Source: Melampsora larici-populina 98AG31 (Eukaryota; Basidiomycota; Pucciniomycetes; Pucciniales; Melampsoraceae). From it: a stretch of DNA of 64,000 nt. The notes under the pieces were generated by a model. The model saw only the letters and a program-made list of their open reading frames with translations. It ran no database searches and was not told where the DNA came from. Made by a program: the position numbers and the translations under genes. Shown here piece by piece: positions 45,247 through 57,148 of the stretch; the stretch's first letter is position 1, and each line of letters opens with the position of its first letter. The stretch is taken from contig NW_006768778.1 of the NCBI RefSeq assembly GCF_000204055.1, positions 1,270,783-1,334,782 on the forward strand, in the 5' to 3' direction.

Positions 45247-46454
45247 ACAAGGAATTTGCTGAAGAGGGTCAAGAGCAATTTGCAAAGAAGTAATTCTCCG
45301 AGGAAGCTCTATCTCTGCCCAGGAAATCACTCAAGTTCCAGAAAATTTGCAAGTGCTTTGGGGTTGGTCCCAAAAATTGTGAAAAAGTCAATTTTTTTGA
45401 CAAATCAACATGTCTACCAACATAATTTTTGCAGATCAAAGAAGGAGAACATTTCCATTCCAAGCCAAAGAAGCACTGGAAAGCTGAAAAGGGGATTGGT
45501 TTAAGATCCCTCAATATTTAAAGTGAAACAAGAATGGCAGTGATGGTGTTGGTTTTGGCATGTTGACACCAAATTTTTGTTAGATTTTATTCCCTTATTT
45601 TAGTTTTCATTTCCTTCTAGAATTCTATCTTTATATCTATCTATCATGGTCCATCAATTATGAAGTTGGATTGCATCATTCAGGTCATACCATTGACTTT
45701 TACTTTGTGAGCGGTTGTGACCTAAAAATCAGAGCCAACTTACTCTTTGTGCATTTTGATTATGGTGTATCCCCTCTTGATACAGGTTGACTTTGCCTGT
45801 ACTTTGAAGCCTGTTGACTTTCATATTCCTTTATTTGGAACCAATAACTTTGACAAGGCCAGCAAAGCACAGGCTGGTTCTGCAGGGCTTGTAAGTTAGA
45901 GGAGTGCTTAAGTATGAGAGGCTTACTACCTGCAACATGCTATGAACATTGTCCAGTGCCCTCCTTTTAAGCTTGAACCGATTTCTAAATATCATCAAAG
46001 ACCTTGAACAGTCTCAAAGGGCTGATTTCAATGTGCACGGAAACCTGAAAAGTGGTCAGAAATATGAGAAGGGACAGAAGCAAAACTCAACAACAAGATG
46101 AACTAGATGGGATACTCATGCAAGACTTGGGTATGGACAACATCCATTTGAACAGCACTCCAGTGATCTCTCAACCAACTGGAGCAACTCAAAGTCAAGC
46201 AAATGCTAGGAACACAAGCCTGCGTGGGATTGAGCATATCAAGAGTTACATCCTTTTGCTTGACCACAAGACTCAGAGCACTCATACAAATCAGTCCAAT
46301 GTGATTACATGAGATTATGTACAAGATGAGCGCGGTTAGTTTGGTTCATTCATATGCCTGCTTTAGTTAGGTGGTGGCAACTGTCGATGTGGTCTGAAGA
46401 AGCCAAATAATCGAGATTCTAAATCTCTCATTGAAATGCCGTTGATTGTTCTAC
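45247..46454. other. No gene supported
   Basis: Holds the out-of-frame continuation of the gene C repeat to a TAA at 45291-45293, then noncoding DNA with short isolated frames. Confidence 0.5.
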
Positions 46455-46905
46455 ACTTTCTATCACCAGTTCTGGCTCAGAAGACACCTTGTCATCCTTT
46501 TTCTACTCATTTGTAGAGTCCTCGACTTTGAGCTTTGTGTCGTCATCGGACAATGGGTCGAGCTTCTTCGAAATTTTGGCTTTCTTGTTGTTCTTGGCAG
46601 CAAGCTCTTTTGCGCTCCTTTTTGAAGACGAGGTTTCAATGGAGAGATGGTCATTACCAGCGGTCAACCAAATGATCAGACACTGACCGTCATCTCTGGC
46701 GTGATAGACCCTCTCCAACAAACCACTGGCACCAGGATATAGATGAAAGACTTAAATGGTTCGAAGATCTCCAGAGGCTTCTTCTTCTTTCGCATCCGCA
46801 CCCTTTACCTTTACCTAACACAGCAATGAAGAATCCGCCGGTGTTTTCATGGGTGACCAGTGTCTGTCGATTCAGATTGTGTGAGCAGGGGGGCCGAACC
46901 ATCTT
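46455..46905 (-). pseudogene. Fragment of TRM4/NCL1
   Basis: The minus strand matches the end of exon 7, the intron and exon 8 of the intact gene at 51200-54149: NTGGFFIAVLGKGKG against [15 protein letters not shown], and KRSAKELAAKNNKKAKISKK against the same basic region. The frame is broken and both ends are cut off. It is a DNA-level duplicate, since intron sequence is included. Confidence 0.85.
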
Positions 46906-47950
46906 TTTGCATCAGGCTTCAACTGACCTGATTTGCAGGAATGTGTGATCCGGCCCCGTGTGTAGGTCGTTCTTTGACCTTCCTCAATCAAAAGTAAAAT
47001 CTACCATCCCTCTCAATCGCAATTGCTCAACTTGTCGTTTTAGATAGAAGAGATTTTGGCTTTCTTCCTCTTGGTTGCAAATTTTGAACCTCGGACTGAT
47101 TCTGGGTAAGCTCAACGTATTCCAGAGGCTTTACTTCCATCATAGCTTGATTTATGTGAAGTTACAAAACCTCGGATTGTTATCGATCTTAACTTTGCAA
47201 ACTACCAAGGTTGAACAAAAAGAATTACCAAAGCGTTATATACCCATTACGAGAAAGAATATCTTCACTCGTCCGGTGGTCAAATCATGATTGCGCTAAT
47301 TACTTTCAAAGGAAGTTTTATAAGCTCAATACGATTCCCATCGCAACAGCTCTTTGTGTGTTGCTAGAATTTAACGCAAAAATAAAATATCGACATGCCT
47401 CTCAACGCTCTCAGCGTCGGATCACAAAGTTCGTGAAGTTTATCCAGACAAAAGGCTGTACCAAGCGATCCGAATTCGCCGGCAATTGGTTTTTACGTAT
47501 CAATTCTGGACAGGTATTTATCGAACCGTCCCAACTTCACGTTGGTTGAATTTTCATCTTACCCTACCTACTTCCTTCAAGATTGTGCCTTACGTCTCAG
47601 CCACTTGTACGGTTGATGATCGAAGTGATATGATACCATTGCAGGCTTTAGAGAATCGTTTCCATCCTGTTTCAAAATGAATCCGAGTGTCAACTTTTGA
47701 TAACTCCCAATTCGATCTCTGCTTATCTCATTAAACCTCAAAAGTGATTTATGACTTTTGATTTGTGTGGAGATTAAATTTCTTTTGAAAGGAAGAGTGA
47801 AATTGACCTTAAAAAGGCACTCATTCAATCACTTTTCTACCTACATATCATCTTTCGTGCAACTTTCTCCCTTTCTTTCACAATCCTTCCTGAACTCTTA
47901 TCACTTTAAACTTATTACTCCATCTTCAAATATAACTAAAACTTACCTCG
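46906..47950. other. No gene supported
   Basis: Open frames at 47075-47290, 47211-47549 and 47486-47680 overlap in different frames and could be pieces of a broken or spliced gene. I do not recognise any of them. The right part is the upstream region of the GH71 gene. Confidence 0.4.
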
Positions 47951-50289
47951 ATGGTCGGTTATACCACTTTAAAAATTTTATACTTTTCTCTTTTGTTTTC
48001 CATTATTTCAGGTTCTTTTGTTCGGATGGTTAAACAAAATCATCGTCTGGGATTAAGATCTGATGTTTCATTAGAATCATCTATGGATAACGTAGATTTG
48101 GATATAAGGTAAGCAAAATTTTAAGCCTCGATGAAAAAAATGTTTCAGTTAAATACCAAACCAAAATGAGAGATGCTCCATAAGGCTGACCCAAACTTCT
48201 CATTTTTCTATTTTTTCATAAAACCAACCAAACAAAATCAACCATGTACCAGAGTAATCGAAACCCCTCGTCAAAGCTCTCTTTCATCTCTAAATCGTTT
48301 CTCTCGTCGAAAAAGTCCAGAAAAACGTTTTGTTTTTGCACATGTTGTTCAAGGGAATTCTCAATTTTACCAAGCTGATGATTGGAAAGAAGACAGTTGA
48401 GTGAAGACTTTTACTATTTCATTATCTGACCTTTACTCACCTCCTCTCTTTCTCATTGCAGTGGAATTAGCAAAACAAAGTGGGATTGATGCCTTTGCAA
48501 TCAATATTGGAAGAGATATAACCAATGAAAGACAAATCCCATTAGCTTATGATGTTGCAGATCAACTGGATTTTTCACTCTTTCTTTCATTCGATATGTC
48601 TTATTACGGTCAACCTGGTTCATCAAAAGATGTTATTAAACTTATTCGGACCTTTGCTCATCGACAAAGTCAATTCAAATATCAAGGGAAACCATTGGTG
48701 TCTACTTTCTCTGGTGAAGTTCCTGGTACATATTTGGTCAGAGTTCTTCCTACTTATTCAACTAATATATATTGAGACTGAAATAGTGATTATGTAGGAT
48801 AATAACCCTGACTATAATGCGGCTTGGGATGCTTTAAAGAAAAATTTGGGATTTTCGGTGAGTGATTGAAAGTTTACTCAACTTAACTACTTATTTTCTA
48901 CGATTTGTAGCTGACGAATTATCTCTTACGTTACAGATATATTTCTTGTTAGTTACGAATCTTTCATCTTCGTCTTCAAGGCTATGACTAGCGTCTGGAC
49001 ATTGTAAGAAGCTGATCAATTTTTGATTTTTGTGTTTGTAGACCTTGCTGGACAGGTGCCAACCCATCTAGTGTCCCTACTATTGATGGGCTATTGTCTT
49101 GGGATGCATGGTCATCATATTCTGAATCCCCTGATGAGAGAAATCGACTTGCTCTTCACAAATTTGGAAAACAGTATGCTGCGCCTATCAGTCCATTATT
49201 TTTCAAACATCTTGAACATGGTGCAGGTGGGAATTATGTCTATAGTAGTGACGACTTCCTTGTGATTGAAAAATACATTCAACTTATTCAATCACCTCCT
49301 GCTTTTATTGAGTTTGTCGCTTTGAATTTATCTCTTAGGTTAGGATCTTGAACTGATCAAACCCTTTTCTTTTTCTTCCTTTTTCTCCTTCTAGATTGTT
49401 GACATGGAACGATTATGTAAGTCAAGCAAATTCCAAAAAAAAGATACATCAACTCAACTCAACCTTCTCACTCATTTGATTTGTTTGAATTTTCTTAGGG
49501 AGAAGCTCATTACCTTAAAGATCCACGAAAGAATGCAAATCTACCTAAAGGTGTGGTATCCGCTCACGATTACGTGAATGGATTTTCTCATGAACCTTTA
49601 CTCCATATGCTTTCTTACTTCAATTTGTAAGTGATTCTGGACTTTAATTTCGTTGATACCTCAAGTCCACAGATCATTGATTTATTGTCTATCTTTCCTT
49701 CAGATGGTACAAAGATGGATCTCGACCGAAACTTGAAAAGTAAAGTTATTTCATTGAAGCTGATCAATTCAACCAATTGTAATGACTTTCTCTGATTTGA
49801 TGCATATTCTTTGATCTGTACCTTTTTTCTGTAGATCTAAATTATACCTTTGGCATCGGCCTCATCCAAAATCTGTAACAGCAACAGATGACCCATTATC
49901 AATCCCAAGTAAGTCATTCATCAATCTCGATACTCTTTCTTACTCTTTCTTCATACTGATAAACGTAACTTTTTTTTTCTATAGAATCTTCCAATGAATC
50001 TCAAGATAATCTTTACATTCTTCTAATGGTCAAATCAAGAAGTAATTTAAATAAAATGATAATCAATTCCGGTTCCAAAAAATATACAAAACATTTAAAA
50101 GAACACCTTTCCAGACATGAGGATACGATTATTAGAATCACTTCACCATTTCATTGTGGTAAAGATCAATCTATTCAATTATTTGATGATCATGATGATC
50201 AAGAAATTTTAAACTTTAAAGGTTTGGCAATCAATTCAAAACCTGAAAAATATAATTTTAATTATTGGTCTGGTATGACCACTTTTTAA
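47951..50289 (+). CDS. Secreted glycoside hydrolase family 71 (alpha-1,3-glucanase)
   Basis: Predicted to hydrolyse alpha-1,3-glucan of fungal walls. Eleven exons: 47951-48108, 48253-48395, 48462-48736, 48798-48857, 48937-48947 (11 nt), 49042-49338, 49394-49415 (22 nt), 49499-49626, 49704-49739, 49835-49908 and 49985-50289. They total 1509 nt (502 aa) with all phases consistent. The signal peptide is MVGYTTLKILYFSLLFSIIS. The catalytic module shows RFVFAHVVQGN, SGIDAFAINIGRD, FSLFLSFDMSYYG, GKPLVSTFSGE, YFLPCWTGANP, GLLSWDAW and LTWNDYGEAHYL, the usual order in GH71. The C-terminal third is less conserved. Roles in wall remodelling during growth or infection are inference. Confidence 0.9.
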
Positions 50290-51199
50290 TTTTTTATACC
50301 AAGTTTTCTTCTACTTTCGTTTTCTTTGGTGATTTGATTATCTAGTTTTTTTCGATTTTCTGCAAACAAACAGTTTTGTTTTGAAGTTTTTTTTATCCAT
50401 CCAAATTATTTAACTAAAATATATGTAACTTGGTCTTTAAATCATCTATAAACCAAATCAATTATTCAACTAAAATATATGTAACCTGGTCTTCAAATGA
50501 TATATAAACATTCCAAGGATATCTATGTATTCTATGATAAGAGTTGAGCTTTGATTAAAACAAAACGTGATGATAAAGATGGCCTTCATGATCATGAGAT
50601 ATCCAAAAATTTCAACAGAGCTCAAAATTTCAACAGAGCTCAAAGTTTACTTGGAAATCCACATGATTTTTTAATGAATCAAAATTAACCCTACATTCCT
50701 GATCCCCCTACCAATTTCACATCAGACTAATTGTTCTCAGATCCACCAAGCCCTTGATAGGAGTACCAAGGAAAATGATAGCTCTCAAATTTCCTTATAA
50801 AAGTGATTCACCTCACCATTCAAGGAATATTGTTCAATGATCCATTCATTGATAATGATTTTATCATTACCCCACACTAGCATAGATGAGCTCGTGGTAT
50901 GTCATCCTCATATATGAGCCTAATCTAAACTTTAGTTTTTCATTCATCAATTTCACTAAACAAAATCACTTTCTTTCTTACTAATCTGCTCTAAGTACAT
51001 ATAACAATTTCTCAAAATCTTCTTGTAAAAAATGAACTCAAAGTATGATATTCATCTCACAACAAAACTCAGGTCACACAAAGAACCTATGCAAACTTTT
51101 TTTTATGAAACTTTCCTTTACTCTAAATTTCTTTAAAAAAAGAAAACCATTAATCCTAAATCCTAAATTCGATTCATATTTCATCATCTTATCATCATT
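50290..51199. other. Intergenic, no gene supported
   Basis: Convergent 3' flanks of the GH71 and TRM4 genes. A tandem word AACTAAAATATATGTAAC occurs twice near 50420 and 50475. Confidence 0.6.
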
Positions 51200-54149
51200 C
51201 TACTCTTCCTGTTCTTCCTTATCTTCCTTTTGCTTCTTTTTACCTTTTGCATTTTTGGTTGAAGTTAAATCTTCACCCCATAACCTCATACTAAGTACTC
51301 TTCTCTCCTTCTTATCCACCATCAGATTCACACTAGCCTTACTAATCCACATAGCCACGACTAAATCTTTAGGTACATGTTCATCTTTATCTCCAATCAC
51401 TTCCATCACACAACTACCAGCTCCAATCTTTTGTACTGCCTTTTTGAACGTTTCGTCTTCTAAATCTTCAAAAAGTGGATATTGATCTGGATTTGAAATT
51501 AATTGTTTTAAATTCTTCAAACCGGATTTAACTAATCGACTAGATCCCATAAACGGTTTACAAAACTCAACTCCATCACTTACGATCCTCCATCTACATC
51601 CATATGATGGTTCATCTGTTGTAACTGAATTCGAATTATCTTTACCAAAGATCTTCACTCCACAATTCATTAATCTAAGTCTATCATGTGTATTTGATTC
51701 AATCACTTTTCTAACTATTGAAGACGTCATATAAATCGTACGACTTGCGGCTCCAGATGCGTTACGAACAAGTAAGTTATCTACTGGGAAAGTCGATTTG
51801 ATTGCAAAGAATTTGCTATTTAAAGATATCCAAAAGTTAATTTTCAGTCTCTGTCAGGTTTAACGAAAGAAAATATGAAAGATTGAAACTTACAAGCAAT
51901 CTTTGACCTCTTGATTATCAGATTTGAGATAAGTATAAGGGTCTTCTTTAAAATGTCGTTGGTTGGTCTTCTTGACGTCCACATCTTCTACATTTTCTTT
52001 GACCACTTCTGGCTCGACAGCCACCTTAACATCCTTCTTCTCATCTGTAGAGTTCTCGGTCTTGGGCTTTGAGTCGACATCGGCCGATGAGTCGGCCTTC
52101 TTCGAAGTTTTAGCTTTTTTGTTCTTCTTGGCAGCGAGCTCTTCTGCACTACGCTTTGCAGCCGAGGTTTCACTTTCGAAATGGTCGCAAACAGTATCCA
52201 AAGAACCAATTAGTCCCTGATCATCATATTTAGGTTGATAGATCCCCTCCAAAAAATCAGAAGGGTATAGATGGAAGACTTACGCGGCTTGAAGATCTCC
52301 AGAGACCTCTTCCTTCACATCCGGACCCTTTGCCTTCACCAACACAGCAACAAAGAACCCGCCAGTGTTTTGTAAATGAGGATAAATTCTAAGACATCTT
52401 TCAAGTCCTTTAGCTTGCTCTTTTCCATCTGGCCAAAGTGTAGCAGAATATCTAGCTTTGTTCTCATCACCTTCTAAATCATCGTAACTTTTCACTTCAT
52501 CGTTTTTTCCCAAGGTACGATTCATCACTTTCCAAGTTGTCATTCCTGGACGACGTTTTAGTTCAGGTAATTTATCTGATACATCTACCAAGGTCATTTC
52601 AGGATGAAGATTTAAGGTAGCAGACAGGACGGCTTCATTTTCTAATGGGTTTAATGAGCAAGTTGAATAAACCATTCGACCTCCAGGTTTCAATAGAGCA
52701 ATGCAACGGGATAAGATTCGCATTTGTAGACTGTGGATACCCGTAAGCAAAGTAGATCAGAAACAAAACAAATGTGAGCATTTTGAGTGGCTGTAGGCGA
52801 CTTGGTAGAGAGCGCCATCAAGATTCACACAAGAAACATACCCATGTAAACCAACTCCGTTTGCAGGTGTCCAATCTCTCCAAATTCCACCATTCTTACG
52901 TAGTGTGCCATCTCCACTGCATGGTACGTCACATAAGATTCGGTCGAATAACAATGGTTTACCATCGATCTTGAGGGATGGGTACATCGAAGCATCATGG
53001 TTTGTGATCATCGTAGAAGGAGATGGTAATCGACGAAGAGATTGATGAACAAGTAAATGAGATCGTTTGTAATCACTGTCATTGGCGATCAATAAACCAG
53101 GTGGGATTAAAGATTTTGAGCTGTGTATGGATTCCACGAGTTGAGCAGTCTTGGAACCAGGGGCGGCACAAGCATCGAAGACCTGAGATATGAACGGTTT
53201 CGAGAATGGCATGTTAGCTCGGATCCCCATGACAAGTGAGATGAAGTTTCCAAGGAAAAGTGGGCCCACAAAGTGTTGAGGTTGAACATCCAAGAGAAGC
53301 GTAGGAACCATAGAAACAGCTTCTTGACGTGATATATTACCAGCCTCTGTCTCATAGACCAAAAAGTTTTGAAACCTTTAAGACAGTGTAAGGTGTATAT
53401 GCATAGGAGGAATTTGATGGAGTGAAAAAGGAGATGTTTATTGAGTTTCGCAAGCAGAACACAAACCATTGAGTGATCAGAATTCTGAAACGTGTCTGTT
53501 ATGCTATTTGAAAGATGACTGACTTTTTGAACTCAGGAGACTTTCGAACGACATGCTTAGAAGCACGTAATTCCCATGCTAATCCTTTAGGATACCTATT
53601 CACAATTTTGTTCAAATCATGTAATCAGTCATCGGAAGGCAAACTGTGGAGGGTATTTGACATCGACTCACCATGGCAATTGTGCAGGTGGAGGGATCGA
53701 CTCTCCATTAATTTCGACGTTAGATAAGTAAGGAACGTATGTTTCTTTAAGGATCCGACTTAGTTCTACAGCATTCCTGTTAATCCAATTTACCATCAAT
53801 TCTCAATTATATCCTATCGGAGTTTTAGTTAAAAAGTTAAACTCACTTCTTGGTCCCAGTAATCCGAAAAGTCGTAGGTAAATCGGTACGTAACACAGCA
53901 AATAATTCATCCCATTCTTTATCATCTGCAACAATACCTTGAGATTTATAATAATTTACAAAAGCTTCATTTGTTTCTGGAAGTACATCCCATCTTTGAG
54001 TAGATGGTTTAACACTTATGGGACCATTTGATGAAGTATTATTTCGGATTTGTTTTCTTGGTTTTCCCTAAAGTTCGAATTAAAAAAAAATAGATTATGT
54101 TAAATTGATTCTGGTTTGAATTTGGATTTGATTTATGTTGACTTACCAT
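51200..54149 (-). CDS. NCL1: tRNA (cytosine-5-)-methyltransferase TRM4/NCL1 (NSUN2 family)
   Basis: Methylates C5 of cytosines in tRNAs using S-adenosylmethionine, in the nucleus. Nine exons on the minus strand: 54147-54149 (ATG only), 53847-54067, 53672-53776, 53524-53595, 53270-53375, 52842-53182, 52284-52730, 51894-52172 and 51200-51815. They total 2190 nt (729 aa) with every phase consistent; yeast Trm4 is 684. N-terminal motif [15 protein letters not shown]-binding motif [14 protein letters not shown]. Catalytic [14 protein letters not shown] (PC motif) and [14 protein letters not shown] (second Cys). Then [10 protein letters not shown], a basic/acidic insert, FKEDPY, and [12 protein letters not shown] of the C-terminal domain. 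The junction before exon 8 (acceptor at 52173) is my choice from phase. Confidence 0.92.
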
Positions 54150-56461
54150 CTTGTGATGAATGCTGAGCTTGTCCTTGAAATTGAAGTTGATAGATGGTGG
54201 GGAAAACTTAAAAATCTTGAAAAATTTTAAGACACGCCAACTGAATCGGACTGAGTTTTTCAAGAATCTCAAAAAGGGTTAGGTTTCAAAGAAAGTGTAC
54301 ATCACGTGACCCATGTTTTTCAACTGGCACGTGACACCCTGCGCGTTTCAGCACTCGACTTCAGGACGCGACTTCGGACTCCAACAATTGCGAGAGTACA
54401 CATTCCAAGAATGACTCAGGGAACATATGTTAATGCTCAAAGTGTATGTCAATTTTCCATTCTTCGCGATCCGTAGTACCAGGCTTGCCTCCGTGATGAT
54501 ACTGCATGCTGACGAACATTCCTCTTTTAGGATTTTAGGATACTGGAACTTGAAGGAACAAAGTCAGGACTTGCTAGCGATCCAGCCTTGATTGCGCCTT
54601 TCGTTATGCTTCAGGATTTCTTTCGCCGCGTAGAATTAACTTACTAGCTCAATTCTCAACTTTGGAATAGGCAAATTTTAAGTCGTGCGAACATTTTGTT
54701 GGTATTTACCGCTCAACAAGTAAGGCGTTCAAGTGTGATATCTTTCTTGGCCATCGAGTTTTGCTGACTCCAAAGGGAGACAAGGTTTTGAATGATCTTT
54801 TCAAAATTTCTCTTCACGATACAAGATAGACTGAATCCATTCGGAGCATTGTAATAAACTCAATTTGCACTGATCATGAAATCATTTTGCATTTCATCGT
54901 TTTCCAGGTCATAGAACGGCAGATCAAAACACCCTTGATACATACCTCTTGAATGTGAAAGTAACTTCGGCTTTTGAACTCCCAAGTCTCAATTTGGTGA
55001 GAACCATGACTGGGAATGCTAAAGAAAGGTATTGGCTAGCGGATACATGACAGCAATATGTTAAGCCATTCTACCCTCCAAAAAAGACTTTCACTTTCAT
55101 ATCAATAACTAGTGGCTAGCTAACTTCGTTCTCATCCTTCACAGGCAGACTCCCACATTGCGCGCCGGTAGCACTTCTTCAATTTGTGGTGTATCATCAA
55201 GAATGGATTTATGGATTTTTCAAGTCTTCTGTACCCTTTTTGAGACCATCCTTAAGTTCAAAACTAGAAAACGTCATGTATAAAAAATGTCATGCGGTCA
55301 TCTTCTGTACGATTTTAGGAAGTGTTGCAAGAATATGCATGTGTATTTATTTGTAGACGACGCACTCGTTAGACGAGAAGTGCGGACCAGCTGATTAATC
55401 ATTGATAGTAAGTAAATATCTCAAGTCTTCAATTATTGCAATATATGGATGGAGCTAATCAAGTATGTGTGTCATTTATCAGCGCGGTAGGTGAAGTGTA
55501 GCATTTTAATCAATTGATCGAAGTCTGAGAGTCGATAACTTATTTCCTTTGAGCAGTACCTTCTGAAACTGTCTAGATTTAAGTCATATGTTTACAAGGT
55601 GGGGGAAGCGGAGACTTTATCAATAATTCATCTCGGGAACTGCAATGACACTTTCAGTGATGTGTAGAATGTCTCATTTTTCCACCCAAATTTGTCAAGA
55701 TATGGCTAACGATCAAAGATTTATTTCAATCTTTTGACAAATCTGAATGGACTTCAAGACGGTTTTACACGAACAGAACATCTCTTATATACCTCGACCG
55801 GTAGTGACAATTCTATTCAATCCCGCACTCCTTTCCTCAGGAGAAAGCCAAAAACCACTAAATAGGAGGTGAGGGATCTTGTCAACGTCCCTCGTACTCT
55901 TAGAGGCTACTATTCAGACAAGCCAATTTGCTGAATAAACTCTTCGCAGAGGCCAATCAATCAATTCAAGACATTTGGAGCTAATCGTTAAAACAAGAAA
56001 AAATATATAACTCTAAAAATACGTGTATAGTTATATAGAGTAGTATCACAGTCATCATCATCATCACATGAATATCGTCATCACATCATTAATATCGTCA
56101 TCACATCGTTAGTATCGTCATCAAATCATCATCATCGTGAACATATCATCATCAAAACACCGAGGTGTCAAACAACAAATACATCAATAGCTCGTCGTAC
56201 AGCAATACCGAGAGCAATTATTGGAAAAAGATATAAAGAGAAAATAGTGTATCTTCACGCGGTACATGTATAGTCCGTGGTCACAAGAGAGGAAAAAAAA
56301 GAGAACTTTCGAATCTGATCAAGAGTAGAGAAAAATATTCAAATGAAATTGTCCGTTGAAAGCGAAGTGAAAGGTTTTAGAAGATAATATCTTTTGAGAG
56401 AATATGGAAGAAGACTGCATGTGATCGAGATATCAATTCGCGTAACTTTCATTGATTTTGA
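54150..56461. other. No gene supported
   Basis: 5' flank of TRM4 and about 2 kb without coding signal, apart from the short-unit repeat at 56051-56155. Confidence 0.5.
56051..56155 (+). repeat. Short tandem repeat (ATCGTCATCACATCATTA-type units)
   Basis: About three imperfect units of near 21 bp, flanked by plain ATC triplet runs. Confidence 0.8.
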
Positions 56462-57148
56462 TCATTGCGTAAGTGTCTCGATTCGAGTTGAGCTTGGAGA
56501 ATCGAGGTTCCATAAGATCGGTTCATTCTCGTCATTCTTCTCCTCCTCCTCATCCTCCTCATCTTCAACTTCCTTGTCTTCTTCTTCATCTGTCTTGTCT
56601 TCTTCTGAAATAATAGTTTCATAACTTCCATCTTTAAATTCTGTTTCATCAATTTTGATCGAATCTTCTGATGAATCATCTGAATATATGATCCATGATG
56701 GGCTAGGTGGGTTTCCTTGAAGAGTTATATCTAATTCGATACCAAGAAAACTTGATCAACTTCCTGTTTAATGGTTCTGATTATTTTACATTGTTTAAGA
56801 GTTTGTCTTTTGAAGATACTGACCATCTTTTCCAAATCTAACAGGCGACTTCATAGGAGGTATCAAAAGGACTGAAGGTGCCAATAAGACTCTATTTGGT
56901 TGTAATTGTTGATCAGGTTTACGCTTTCGTTCAAGTGGTTTTATAGTGGTATTAGGATCAGAAAGCGAGAAAAGAGATGTTGTTGGACTAGGAAGTTCGA
57001 AGAGTAACCCAAAAGGTTTCCTAATTTTATTCCTTTCATTCCTGATTTTGTTTAAATCAGAATTAAGAAATTCTTCATAAGCTGTGATTTGATCTCTATG
57101 AGTTTGACAGTGAGTTTGAATCGGAGTTGAATGGTTTAAGTTTGTCAT
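56462..57148 (-). CDS. Unknown protein with a strongly acidic C-terminus
   Basis: Two exons, 56824-57148 and 56462-56715 (579 nt, 192 aa), GT-AG, phase-consistent. The N-terminal half has a helical segment (AYEEFLNSDLNKIRNERNKI) and a short hydrophobic patch (FGLLFELPSP). The middle holds KPLERKRKPDQQ, a possible nuclear signal, and LLIPPMKSPVRFGKDG. The C-terminal half begins PPSPSWIIYSDDSSED and ends in a long Glu/Asp run (EVEDEEDEEEE). No domain is recognised. A regulatory or chromatin-linked role would fit the composition but is not supported further. Confidence 0.65.

Noticed and set aside
51963..52220. Plus-strand 85-codon Ser/Thr-rich frame
   Set aside because: Antisense of the Lys/Glu-rich insert of TRM4 exon 8.
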